This document shows positions 35,191 through 48,203 of a stretch of DNA of 64,000 bases, in pieces. The notes beneath the pieces were generated by a model that was not told where the DNA came from, searched no databases, and saw only the letters and a program-made list of their open reading frames with translations. The first letter of the stretch is position 1; every line of letters starts with the position of its first letter. Source of the DNA: Crotophaga sulcirostris (Eukaryota > Chordata > Aves > Cuculiformes > Crotophagidae). Location of the stretch: the NCBI GenBank assembly GCA_013397455.1, contig VYZB01000725.1, positions 149,546-213,545 on the forward strand. The letters are read 5' to 3'. A program made the translations under genes and the position numbers.

Positions 35191-38100
35191 AAAGTTTCCA
35201 AGATGATATTTAAAAAGATCAGCTACCATTTAAGCTTAGGTTGACATAGGTGAAGAGGCAGTATATAATGTAACACAAGCACCCTAGAAGACAGACGGGT
35301 TTGGAAGTATTGGCAAGAGGTAAAAATGATACTAGAGAAATCAAGTAGGCAGGTGGGAGAGGTGGCTGAAAGCTCTGCTCCAGTCAAGTTGTATCACTCC
35401 TGTAAACACTGCAAAACTGGTTCTCGGATTGCACTCAAAGAGCCTCTATCTACAGTAGAAAAAAATTCTTGCCAAGCTAAACGCAGACACACACACTGCT
35501 GTTACTGTGCAGCCTGCAGCATTTGTTAGTAACAGCCCTCAGACAGATCTTTTCTCGTTCTTTACCTCCCATGAAACTCCAGATATCCACACAGATCACT
35601 GCCTTAGTGCTATGGCACTTGCTTTCTCCTCTCAATACCTCTATTGTTGAGAAGGTTTGGAAAAGCAAAAAAAAAACCACAGGAAGTGGCCAGCAAGAAG
35701 CCTTCTTCTCCTTCCCCAGTCTCTATCCCCCCTCCACACTTCACCAGTGCCTCCTTTCCTTTGCTTTTCCTCAGTTAATATAAGCCTGCAAAACCCTGTC
35801 CAGCAAATGCCAGCAGGAGCATCTATTACCCCACGTAAGCTGTTCCTTTAGTCAGCCCCTTTGCACCATGGGAAACTGGCAAGTTGTAAAGAGGTCATCG
35901 CAGTTTATATTCCATGAAGACAAAAATTCTTCATGGAAAATAGGTGTGATGCCCAAATGTCTCTGTCAGACAGGACTGGCATGCTCTGCCAGCAAAAAAG
36001 GTTACTCTGATGCAATTCTATACTGCAGAATGGCCAGGGCTCCAGCGACGAGTAATGTATGTCCTGATGTATAAGGCATGATGTACAAGAACTTAACTAC
36101 ATTATTTATCCCTTTTACATAGTAGATGGAGGGAAGGGGGAGTTACAGAATGGACTTCAGTCTTATCCTGAAAGTCTCTGCCTATCAAGACAGCCTCAAG
36201 GTAGTAACACAGACTTACATGTATTCACTGGAAATAATTTCTAAAAATCTAGTCAACAAATCAGCCAAAAGCCTCAATACATGCAAAAGTATTTTAAGAA
36301 CTTGCCTGCAAAATGAAAAAAAAAAATCAGTCCTTAAAGTGTTACGTACCAGATGCTTAAAAATATTAAGCATAAAAATACTGTTGCAAAGTAGTTGCAG
36401 GTTCAATTTGAAAAAACCAAGTCCTACCTAAGGAAATAACTTTCAAAAGTCTAACACAAAGCTGAACATTACTCCATGCTGATTAAAATGCTAGGAAACT
36501 TCTTTCTGATGAATATAAATCCTCACCTTTATACTCAATGCGCCAGAATTCAAGATAGGTGAACAAATCCCAGTTCTATTTTAGACGAATGCACAAATTG
36601 GGAAGCAAAAAAACCAAAGACCATCTACTGACATAATACAGTCACTGGCCAAATCCGTTTGTGGGTATGTGACATGTTCAAAGACACCACTGTTTTCCTA
36701 AAACTTTTCCAGTGTCCTATTTTTCTACCTGGAATTGCATGAAGTATCTTTACCTTAATGTAGAACCTTTCAGAGAGGAAGAAAGTGCTGCAACCTGGGT
36801 CCTCTGCCATAAACCTTTTGCAATGAGGCATGGTGCCCTGCAACCAATTTATATCTTTAGAAAAAACAAGAGAGAAAAATAAAGGAAGTTCCCTAAAACA
36901 TTCTGGATCCCATGAATATGATTATAGCACTGCTGTGAGGTATTTAGACATAAACCTGTCTGAAAGAAACATGAATACATTAGCATATCATGGCAAACTG
37001 CAGATTAGGATTTTAAGCTTTACACAAGAGACCATTTAGCCTCTGTAGGATCTTGTAAGAACAATACATACTGCAGGCATTTGAATTTTTTTTGCCAGAA
37101 AAAAAAGGGAAGGATAGAGGCAAAAAACTATGAAAATAAGCACAATAAGTTAGTCTAAATTTCCGACAATGACACTGAGTATTTAGCATTTGGGTCTTAA
37201 GACCGACATCCTTTTCCTGCATACTCCAAACAATAGGTGCATCACAGAATGATAAAAATGGTAAAAACAACAGCCACCAATATACCAGGAAGGTATTTTG
37301 TTGCTCCCTAGCTGCAGCAGCATTCTTGTGCTCTTCCATAAAGTATTTGGAAAAAACAGAGCATATGAGATCAGAAGGTTTCTGAAAACAATTCTATGTA
37401 AGAGAATGGTAAGAAGCCATTTTGCAAAATTTTCAGTGACAAATAAATACAGAGCATAAGCAGCAGGGCATAGATGTAGTTATCCTTTTGCCAGCATCCT
37501 TTCTCAGTGTCTGGTCATCATCGGGTGCAGGACTTGCCTAACCAGGCAATACACTCACCCTATAAGTTTCACTTAAGGGAGTAACATGGTATCTGCCAAT
37601 AGTTTTAGATTCAATTTTTATTCACTATTAGCTTTATTTTGAACACTTGAAAAGCAGTTTAAGATAAAATCACTAGGCAGGTTTTATATGCAGGCTTTAT
37701 ATTGTTCATACATGTACCATATATCACCTAGTACCTTGTGTTGTTCTTAGTGTTGCAAGAACTAATGCACACACAAATAATTCTGTACACTCGTTATTAA
37801 TGACAACCTGTTAGATACCATACTGAAGTACCTGTAATTATCCTGACTGTGGTTTCCATAACCATCCCAGTTTTGTTTTTGCATAGCATCTCTTCTGAAC
37901 TGCCTCTGTTTTCAAATTGAGCTATACACCTGCCAGCCTTATCCGTGTCATATTCATCATAAAGATGAACATGTTGGAACTTACTCTGTCTGCAGATACA
38001 CATTACATAAAACCTTCAGCATCACCAAGGGAGGCTATCAACAGATTATTCCCGTACTACATTTATATGAAGCACTTCTGGGAATAAATCACAAGTCATA

Positions 38101-41100
38101 AATCCTTATTTAATTAACTTGCGTAAGAAAACACAAAGCTGGACCATACTTGCATTTACACCCCTCAGTTCTGCCAAACCCAGTACTAGCCCAGTGCTGC
38201 AGCTATCAAGGTCCATCAGGGAAATTGCACTTTTCCTGTCTGTATAGCCCTGTAGAACATTACCTAGAAATCAGAGAGACTGAGAGGTTGTTAAGATTAT
38301 AAAATACAGGGGAAATTTCCAGTGCTAATAGGTGTCAATGGAAAACCCAAAGGAAACGCAGGAACTTTTTTGCAACTACAAAATCCCACAACTTTCAAGT
38401 GATCTTCACAATTGCTATTATCAAAACCATCACATATCATGACCTCCAACTTCAAATAAACTAGTTATATCCAACACGTATTCATATTTATGACGTATTT
38501 TACCTATAAAGTGTATGTGATTATTTTTCCTAATTTCCAAAATAAAGCTACAGTAATAACAAAACCAAGAAGATATTTTCAGTGCCCTGTACATGCCAAA
38601 TTGAAGCACCAAGTTGTATGTCAATTTTCTTTTCCATTCCAGCTTCCGACTCACTGAAACATTCTCCTCAACTTTTATCTTCCTTCTCAACATCTCCTTG
38701 TGTAAAAAGGATTCACTGTGCTCCTACAGACAAACCCGTTCTCTTTTCCCTATTCCCCTAAGCACATTTACTAGCAAAGGGGTTTGAACCTTGGGAGGGC
38801 ACTCCTCAAAGCATACTGCCTAAGCAGCCCACGCCACCTTCTGCATACAAAGTATGCAGGGAGCTGCCATGCCCATAAGGGAAAGGGAAGTTGGAGAATC
38901 TGTGTACTAAACTGCAGCAATCGGGACTTGATCCTGCCTTTTGATTTGACAGATACCAGTTGTTTTTGTGTAGCAGAGAACTCTCCGAAGACTGTATCAT
39001 CAAGCGCTGCCGTTTCTGACTACCAAACACAAACAAGTATTGCATTATCATCTCTCAGCAGTCCCATTTAAGAAATCAGCTGTAGAAATACTTCCAGGCT
39101 TCTGATTGCCTTACAGCAGTCTCCACGAATTAGAGCAATACTGTGCTCCGTGTGTGCCCAGGAATTTAACTCTGTGGTGAGACTTGGGCTTCCTTCTGTT
39201 ATAGATTAAAGCTGAGTACATCGGCACTCTGAAGATGCACCCATGCCATAATTCCCTCACAAAGAACTTGCACATATATTGGGAAAAAGACAAAAATCCC
39301 AAGCAAGCAGCCATTCACATACTAGATTCTGACTGAAAGTAACAATTCTAAACCAAAAGAATTGTATCTAAATGTAGTTATAGAGAGAATAACCTTGGAA
39401 TGAAGCATCTCAGCAGCAGTAGGAAGGACACAACAGTTCAACACCCTGAAACAAAGCCCTTTCATTATAAGTATAACTCCCTTCGAAACTCAAATCCAAC
39501 AATAGCTTTGCTTTCAGCAGTACCTGGGTCTTTTATCAAAGTCTGATTCTCATTCCTGTGATCTACATAACCAAGCTTCCTTGGGTGCTGCTTTGATGTC
39601 CAGCTCATTTTTTCACCCATGGTTTCTTTGATGCTCTCTCCTAATCTTCAAGCACAATCACCCCAAGACAAATGCCCTGTGCTGCTGACCACTGGCAGCA
39701 TTCTCCTGCCTTCCTCTGCTACACAGTGATTTGCTGCACAGTGGTAATTTAATAATGTGACATCTGCTTTCCTCCAACAGCACACTATCGTGGATTACAC
39801 CTTTAAAAAAACAAATAAAAACAAAAACCATCAAACGCGACTTTAAAAAAGTCCTTAAGCTAAGAAACAAGCTTTTTTTTTTTGCCTAGAAAACATGGAT
39901 TTGATTACAAAGAATCACTAGTGGGAAAAACAGCCCCAGCTTAACTATTTCTGCAAAGACAACTGTTGCTCAAGAGAAAAAATACAGCCCTTTTATCACC
40001 AAAAATCACCCACAAACAGAGACACAAAGGCAGGGGGGAACAGCAGCAGATACAGAGGGAACAGCAAATCCTAGAGAGAATGGAGAATCAGGTCTTGCAG
40101 GTCTGACACTCCCACACCACCTCTGACTCCACAAATAAGGAACTGAAAACAACTCAGCGCAGCAGAGCTGGAGAGAAACACTTCTGCTCAGCTGTGTTCT
40201 TGTTCTTGACATCCAGACAAAAATTGAAGGAGATGGCAGTAGTTGAAAGCTTTTTCAGTAATGAGGGAACTGAAGTTACCAGTTATAATTCTGGCCAACC
40301 TTCCCCCTTTTTAATGCTGGGGGAAGAAACAACTACTATATTTTCTGAGACAACGAGGCTGCCAACTGGCTGTTCTGCTGGAAAGGATTAAAGTGTAACG
40401 TCAAGAACTGTTGGAAGAATGGGACAAGGACAAGCATATAGCTGGGAGTTAGGGACTCTTCCTTTCGCCTGACAGTACCACATGGATTTTAATACTTCTC
40501 CAGGACCTGCAGATCCAGGGGCTGCTCTTCAGTAACTTAATACTGGCACTTTTAAGTTTACTTGGCAACAACACCAGGAGGCAAATTCTTCTCTGAAGTT
40601 TCACTGGGGTAATTCCAAGGCAGTGACAGTGGAGTCAGTGGCACTACAGATTTATGTCATGATAAAAAAGCCAGGTTCACTTTACATCTTTTACCATCTC
40701 CACAATGAAGAGGACAGGGAACTTGAAAAAGCAACAACTCCATATGTATTTGACAATATATTCCTCCCATTAACAGAGACATTACTATGGTTAAACTGAA
40801 GCACTCCTTCCTTTTCTAGCACCTGAGGCATATTAATTGCTGCAGCCCCATCACCATGACTGCAAGGCTCTGTAAGCACTGAAAGGCACCGGTAACTTAG
40901 GAAAATATCTTTTGAGTGTGTTCTTAAGTACCAGCCCACCATGCACATGCACAGTTATGAAAACCTCAGTCTTATAAGGCACCCAGGCTTGTGGGTGCTC
41001 ACACCACTGCCAGCATTCTCCACCTCCAATGCAGTATTTGCCACCCCCTCTAGATTCATTTAACTTGCATAACAAGTTCTGCAAGAGAATCCACCCTTGT

Positions 41101-42780
41101 CAGTAAAGCAATATCCACAGCCATAACAAATTAATAGTAATAAATTACTAGTGTCTTATATTGACAGTAAACTGGTGGATAGGATGTAGAAAAGATGCTC
41201 ATTTGCCTGATACATGGTGGGATATTAAAATCAGTGCTTGATATTTCCAGCTATGAATCTATTAAGCTTGAAGCCTCTCTTTTCCTAAAGCACTAAAAAA
41301 TAATTACTAATTATATGAATGCACTTTCAGAAAGTTGAGGAAAATAGTGGTAAGGGGTTAGATACTTCTTTGCCAGGCCACAAAATCCAAAAGGGCGTCG
41401 TTTTTGCAATTTGTTTTCTTTACATCCATTCAAATTGATGTTTGTCATTACATTTCCTTTCATAGAAATTCTCTGGCCAATATTCCTTGTTGTACTCACC
41501 CCTCCAAATGAAGTGCATATAAAAGGTGGGGTCAAGAAAGACCTGCAGCTGCCTGAGCAGGAACTAGCACACTTGCAGAGCACTGCACAGATCTCAGACA
41601 GAAAATTCTTGTTTATAATGATCTGTTCAAGAATAAACACATATACCATGATAACCCAGATCACCAGGACCACTCAGACCCCCTTGCTTGACTTGAACAG
41701 AAATACATCAGCGGAAAGGGTCTTGAAGCGAAGAGTGTGCAATAGTATTTCTTAAGAGAAAGAGAAGGGTGAGAGTAGAAGGCAGAACAATATTTTTATG
41801 TAACACAGCCCAGCTTATACTATAAAATTTTGCTGGCACAGTTATGTCAGTAGTGAGAAGAAAAAACCCAAAATACGCCTACAAGTAGCATCATAATGCC
41901 AACAAAGCTTCCTAAAGAGGGGAAACTTTTCAGCAAGACTGTCATTTGGTCAGTACAGTTTCTATCATTTAATCAGATGATTTTAGAACAGCCAAAGGCA
42001 TCCCTTTGACAATATTTCATTGTCCTCTGGAGTCACCTTCCTGCTTTTTGCAGGTGTAACTTGCATCTTCCCTAAGGGCCCTCTCTGTGCAGGACAAAGC
42101 CTCACGACATGGACATGCAGTGCTCAGCCTCATCCTGCGCCTCTCACTGCACCAAAACAAGACACACAATCATCCCTCCCAGATGACCATTTCAGAGGCT
42201 ACAGAAAGTAGATCCTACCTAGAGTATCTACAGCCTGCTAATCTGCTGTCTTTGAAATGCTGAGGCACTTTGTCCAATTAGAACTGTGGAGAAATATTCA
42301 TTCTGTCCCTGACTAAGATGAAGCACTTCTTTCAAAAGCTGCGATGGCACAGTGCCAGCACTAAGGAGTCCAAGTGTTCTGCGTAGAGCCAAGAGTTATT
42401 AATTAGTTTTATTAGTGGCAGGTCCTTAATATGAAGTGACAGGGAAAGAGAGAATATCCCATCGCTACTGAAATATAAATTGTCCAGATTTCAGTTTTGT
42501 TGTTCCACAACACATACAGGCGACCAGCCAGGGAAGAGTGAGGAAGAGTGAATGCAGCCAAATGCCTGTATTCAGTGTTCCTGTATATTAATGGTGCACT
42601 GAAAAGACTCTGTTACCTCAGGTGGCTCTCTGGGGAACTGCTCATGAATTTTAATTACGAGGGAGGGAGCATTTTGAAAAAAATGCTGCCTGGATGTTAA
42701 CATTAAGCATGGCCTAAGCTACAGCAGTCACTTCCCATGAAAACAAAACAGGCAAGATGAAGGGGGTAAAGCCTACTCAC
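35191..42780. other. Unique non-coding DNA
   Basis: No gene is recognised. It contains a perfect 11-bp hairpin (35910-35938), an A-rich stretch near 39805-39828 and a segment open on both strands (41311-41755). Short frames elsewhere look like chance. Confidence 0.55.
35910..35938. repeat. Perfect 11-bp inverted repeat (hairpin)
   Basis: TTCCATGAAGA (35910-35920) pairs exactly with TCTTCATGGAA (35928-35938) across a 7-nt loop. It is the third perfect hairpin of 11 bp or more in the window. Confidence 0.87.
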
Positions 42781-42857
42781 TTTTATTTCTGTAGGACTGC
42801 TAGGCGAAGGAGGAGAGGATTTGGCCTCGAGGATGGATTCAGCATTCAGAGACTGAC
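42781..42857 (-). CDS. Best candidate internal exon, unknown gene
   Basis: A 77-nt minus-strand segment. The acceptor is taacattttttag (AG at 42859-42858), with a branch-point-like ctcataac just upstream. The donor is AAAA followed by GTGAGTAGG (GT at 42780-42779), close to consensus. Only one frame is open; it enters with two bases and leaves at phase 0 after 25 codons. The peptide begins QSLNAESILEAK and continues into a Ser/Pro-rich stretch (SSPPSPSSP) ending PTEIK, typical of a disordered linker in a cytoskeletal, signalling or nuclear protein. Three CpGs occur in 77 bp of CpG-poor surroundings, which argues for constraint. I cannot name the gene. Its phase does not connect directly to the other candidates here. 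Confidence 0.42.
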
Positions 42858-45298
42858 CTAAAAAATGTTATGAGAGCAACCAATACTAATTCTTGTACAG
42901 ACTAAATACAGGTATGTAGGTAATCAGGTCATACACCTCAAAAGACAGATGTTTGCAAACAACAGTCCCAACCTGAACACCTCAAACAAAACATGGTTAC
43001 TGTGCAGGTTAGAAATAAACCCCCAGAATGGTTGCATCCAGTGATGCTTTCAGTCCTGCCAGTTGTCCCGAGGGACCACTATGTCAGCTAAGCCTGTGAA
43101 GCTGCCCAGGCTGGGACTGGCACAGACTGCAACAGTGCTCAGTAGCAACTGCCAATTTGCTTCTATGGGCCGACACGCTAAAGCAAGTTTATCTGGTCTG
43201 TATGAGGGTTTTATACGTATTTAATTAAAAACAACAACTTGAAATCCAGATGAGATACACTGATAGACAGCAAAGAGAAAACTGTGCCTGTGCTGAGAGA
43301 ATTAAGTATATTGAACAAATGTGTACCATAAGTTCCAGTGGCACCTACTAGTTGCACCAGAGTAGTACTGACCACCACAACTTGTTTTGGAGCACGGAAT
43401 TTACACACTGCTTTACTCCTCTCTCCCATGCTTTTAGACTGCATCACATGCGGCATTAAGGTTGCTTCAAGTATCCACTAGAGTATGGCTCCACAATACA
43501 ATACAAGGAATAGGAAAAATTAATAAAAGCCTGCAGACCAGACCTCAGCCGCCAATGCTATTACTTAAAACTGCTAGTGAGAAATAGAGGATAGCCACAT
43601 CATTTCTCTAGCAGCTCTCCCCTTCCCCCACGTAGGAAAGCCAAAAAATCCTTGGAGTAGAAAGTAAGAACTTCCAACAGTCCATACAGAGAAAAGCAGC
43701 TCATTCAGTTGGAAGGAAAAATTAAGGAGAATTTAAGGGGAAGGAGTGGGTAAAAAAAGGAAAAGAGAAAAGGAGTAAATAACCAAACCAAATCATTGTG
43801 TCTGCTTTGCCATAAACCTCTCCAATCAGAGCTCTGCTCTGCAGCAAATTCCACAGATTTGAGCAATCAGAGTTATCTCTGAGTAACAGTGTACCTGCAA
43901 GAAAAGACCTGGAAAAACATTAATCTGATGGAAAGCATTAAAGCAGCTGCATTAAACAAAGTCAGCCAAGGGTACTCTCGTAAGTTCTGAAGTAAATAAT
44001 TTCCCAGCGGAAAAGAAGCCCCATGGACTAAACTAATAAAGAGAACTGTATGATCTAATGGTAATATTTTTAATTAAGTTAGCTTTATCAGATTGGCAGG
44101 AATGAAGCGATACCCTAAAGAAAACTAACCTTCAAACAGGAAAAAAAAAGAGGGGAGAGTACATTTGCATTCAGACACTCATGAAATTCCAGGAAAACTT
44201 CAGAATACCAGTGACAGAGCTTGTTGTATTAAAATCTCTTACGAATGTTGTTGCAGCTGAAAGACAAGCAGCTTCATGTTGTGTCTTTTCATAAGAAGGA
44301 GGTGAAAACAGTTACCTTGTTTAAAGAAAAAAGTCACCAGTAGCAGCAGAAAATCCCCTGGAAACCTTTCAGTGCTTTGCTTGCCCAGGTCATTAGGGAA
44401 GAAAAAAAAAATAAAATATCCCCAAATCAACTTCATGACACTGCTCTCAAACCAGAGCTTCTGGCACACCGAAGATTATTCCTACTAACAAACAGAAAAG
44501 GTTTTTAGGGGAAGGAAAAGGTTTCAAAAAGCCCAAGATGAGGTAGCTATCACCAGCACTGACCATTTCCACTTTGCAGATTTCCATGAAGTACTTAAAC
44601 TACCTGGCAGTGCGGCTCAAGAGACCAAGGTGGAGCTGCCGATAGATGAAGACGAACACAAAATGTGTCTGGAAAAAAGTGCTGTCTTTATTAAAAGAAC
44701 AGTTTTATTCAACGCTCAAAGAGATCAAGATCAGGCCCTTCCCCTCGTCCCCCCCTTTTTTCTTATCTTGATAGCAAAAACACATAATGCATCTACTCTA
44801 TGGTTCCCAACTCTTTAAAAGCTCATGTTTGGAATCCAAAACCATGACTGTACTATCTCTGATATAATTTTTAAAAGGAAGTGACTCACATCAGCACATC
44901 CATTTCTACTTTTTAAGAACGTGGAATTAACTATACAGAGATGAAGCCAAGAAACAGTTCTTTACCACAACCAGATTTCCTAGAGTGTTCAACAGACAGG
45001 AATCATGTTTTTCCTTGTCATTATTTTTCACTGTCACACTCTCTCTAGTTTTCTCATCCTGAAAGTAGTAGACAAAGTGGCTCTTCACAGAACAGTGTCC
45101 AAGAAATTGAACGCAAATTATGAAACACGGGAGAGCTGAATAGGAAGAAAAAAAAAATCAAGTGTTGTATATCTCTTCATTCTAATTGGGATGAACAGTA
45201 CATGTGTTAATTGAAAAGCAAAAATAAGCCCATTAGCTCTCAAATAAAAGACAAATATCAGGGACCGCTCACAAATGGAGCTCTGTCTGTACAAAATG

Positions 45299-45338
45299 AA
45301 AAAAAAAAACCAAAACAAAACCAAAACAGAACAAAAAT
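45299..45338. repeat. A-rich (CCAAAA)n simple repeat
   Basis: A run of A followed by CCAAAACAAAACCAAAACAG units. Low-complexity DNA. Confidence 0.75.
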
Positions 45339-47006
45339 CACCCATTATGCGGGAGTTTTTGGATCATCCTGCAGCAAAAGAGTGAGCCCCATCTCTGAAC
45401 ACTCAAATATCACTCAAATATGGCTCCTTATTAGCTCCTGTAAGCTCTGTTTGAGGCAGAAAGAAACAAACCATTTTGCTCTTGGCCACCTATTAAAGCA
45501 CTGATTTCTTTTACTGCAGACTGCAGTGCTGGTTTGGCTTAAGAAAATTATTTTTATATTTTTTTCTGAATTCTTGACCAAGTAGTAAAAGCTCTAAATT
45601 TACAGACAGATGTGTGAGATCAAAGGTAATGTATCCATGCAAATAATTTCAGTGTATTATTTCAAAGGCTGGCATATAGCTATTTAGCTAATCTTAGCAA
45701 TTCTGTGCATAAAAATCAGCAGGAAGACTATGGTTAAGAAAACCCAAATAAATTATTTGGCTAAGAATTAATGTATCTAAATTGTATTTTACAACAGTGA
45801 GATACTGTTCTGAACAGTCACTTGAGTCCTGTGTTGCAGCTTCTTTTGTCAATTGTTATCTGACTATCTGTGACTTTCAACAACGTTTCTGAATGCACAA
45901 CAAATGAGTTCGAAGAGTATAAACACTAACACAACATCTTTCTCCATTAGCAACACCCTGCAAAGTTTATGTTACCCTCCATTCTTTCAACTTGATTTTA
46001 TGCTCTTCCTTTTGGATGCCTAAGGCTTCTCCTCAACACCTGAAATCCATCCCCTAAGGATTACAGCCTAGTTTGAGGACAGTTATCCCCCCGGGTGCTG
46101 CAGTCCTGCCCTGGGCCCCTCTCACCACTGTGTTCAGGACTCTTTTGCACGCTGCAGCTTCCCTTACGAAGTCAACCCAACAGTGCGCTGGGGAAGGGAG
46201 CATCAAGAGATTCAAACAGCTCTTTGCCCAGCTCTACTGCAGACCACAAGCATCTTGCCAGGGAGGAGAAACATCACCCAACCTCCCTCCCCGGGATCAT
46301 CTGGGGTACAAACACCCACTTTCAGGCTCTTCATATGGCTTGGAGGGTATTAATTTTTATTTACTGAGTGGCAAATGTGATGCTAGCATAGAATACAAAA
46401 AAAAACCATTTCTGCCTCAGAAGTCTCCAATAAAATACAAGGATAAGAGAGAAGCACAGGGGCTCAGCAACCATGTGGAGGAAGTTTCAAGGAAATATAC
46501 AGCCTCAAACAAGCTGTCTCCCAACTCCAGGCCCTTGCAAGAATCAAAACCTTCAACATCTTCTGCCTTCCTCTCCACCATCTTTCCTCACCTCCTGGGA
46601 GAGTTCATATTTTGATTAAACACATGAGAAGTTGAAGAAATATCAATATTATTTAACAAAGCTCTGCAAACATTCCAGTGGGGAACTCAATGCCTACACT
46701 CAGAAAGGGAACTCGACAGTGTATTTGGGCATGCTTTCAGCAGGACTCAGAAGCTGAGCTGTAGCACATTAATGATGGGGTATGTGACAGATGATCTGAC
46801 CACTGTGGACTAGTTAGCATGCAGAGGTAATTGCTTTATGCTAGCATGAGGATTCTTCTCCGAGTGCTGCTGGAAAGATCTGCTGGGGAACTCCGGTAAG
46901 GGCAGTTTCAGAACAGCAACTGAAAGCTGAGCAGTGCTTAAACACTGTAGTACCTTACAACGTGCCATTACCTAAACGTACACAGTGCAGTACGCGTGTT
47001 ACTTAC

Positions 47007-47059
47007 GAACACAACCATCTTCTCACCCATCCTCGCAGTTGTGCCACAAACATTATTAT
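47007..47059 (-). other. Splice-flanked 53-nt open segment
   Basis: On the minus strand an AG (47061-47060, after gctttaaccgatgtgttggcag) and a donor GTAAGTAAC (GT at 47006-47005) enclose 53 nt. They are open in the frame NNVCGTTARMGEKMVVF (two bases in, phase 0 out) and include a CpG. The peptide looks protein-like but is unrecognised. It cannot splice in frame directly to the 42781-42857 candidate, which needs two leading bases. Confidence 0.2.
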
Positions 47060-48060
47060 CTGCCAACACATCGGTTAAAGCACTAAATAAGACACTTGAT
47101 AGCAAAACACCCAAGTCAGAGAGTAGTTTCAGCAGCGCAGAAATGAAAATTAAAAAGCTTCTTATCCTCCTGCCTATGTAACGCACCAAAACCAGCCAGC
47201 TTTTTCACAGCCTGCTTTATCGCAGTGTTTGGATTAGTGCAATGTGAAACGCAGCAACTGCTGTTATGTAACTAAACCCTGAGTATACAGTTGTCATTCT
47301 GGGTAAATTTAACTCTGCAGGTTTAGGACAGAGGCCTAGCGCCAGGCAGACCATGTGGAATAACAGAAATTTAAAGACACAGGGCCCTTTTTGATCTCCT
47401 TCTTGCACAGAAATAATGTGACGGGTCCCTCCCACACCAAGGCCCCAGTGTGCCTGTGACAAAAACCTGGTGGTAACAGCCACTGTGACAGGGAGCTTGC
47501 GAACAACAAATCCTGAGGAAAGCAGAGCTTCTCAGTGATGAAGTTGGCACCCCTCTCCTCCACATGCATTCAGGCAGCAGGCAACAGCAATACAGACAGT
47601 CCCAGGGTTTAATGCAGCGAGGAGCCAAAGTGCACGTGCTTGCACTGTGATGGAATCATAACAGGGAGCCTTATAATGAGAAGAGAGTGTATTATTAGCA
47701 CTGTTACGAAACTGTTTGAGCACTTGTAATTAGTGCTTCCCTATGACTATCAGTTAACATTAATCTGTGAATCTGTTTCCCTTCCTATATCATTTATCAA
47801 CAGGGAAGTCACTGAGTTACCTTCAGCTGAAACTGGTAAATAAGCACTGACATCGGAACAGAGTGTCAGGGAATGATAACACAGCTCAACCAACAGCATC
47901 TGAAAACAAATCCAAAAGGGAGTAGCAAGAAATACACAAATAGCTCAGAATGTAAGTATTTCTAGAAAAGCCTCCTTCAGCCTGACTACAGTCTCATAGT
48001 CTCATTTTAGGGCCTTTGACACACACCATTTATAATAATAATTTTGAAATGCCAAAAAGT

Positions 48061-48203
48061 TACTTTGGGTTTTTGTTAGTTTTTTTTGTTTGGTTCGGGG
48101 TTTGGTTTTTTGTTTTGGGTGGGGGGGAGAGGAGGAGAGGGGGGGATGGTTTGGTTTTTTTGGTGTTTGTTTTTTTAGGGGGGAGGAAGGAGGTGGGATG
48201 GGT
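48061..48203 (+). repeat. T/G-rich low-complexity tract with G-quadruplex potential
   Basis: T runs alternate with G runs. The core (48117-48145) has GGGT plus seven G, a purine spacer AGAGGAGGAGA and seven more G; a further run of six G falls at 48178-48183. The plus strand could form G-quadruplexes. Frames read through it are Gly/Trp/Phe-rich or Pro/Lys-rich artefacts. Confidence 0.8.

Larger units (their letters stand above)
42858..48060. other. Unique non-coding DNA
   Basis: No gene is recognised. It contains an A-rich CCAAAA simple repeat (45299-45338), a 543-bp plus-strand open frame without any ATG (46073-46615, rejected), and splice-flanked minus-strand segments at 47007-47059 and 47821-47846. 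AT-rich stretches with TAATTA-type words near 43915-44100 and 45600-45800 have the look of conserved non-coding DNA, which cannot be tested here. Confidence 0.5.

Noticed and set aside
46073..46615. Longest non-repeat open frame (180 codons, plus strand)
   Set aside because: It begins at TTG and contains no ATG anywhere in frame, shows no recognisable domain and lies in a GC-richer stretch where long chance frames are commoner.
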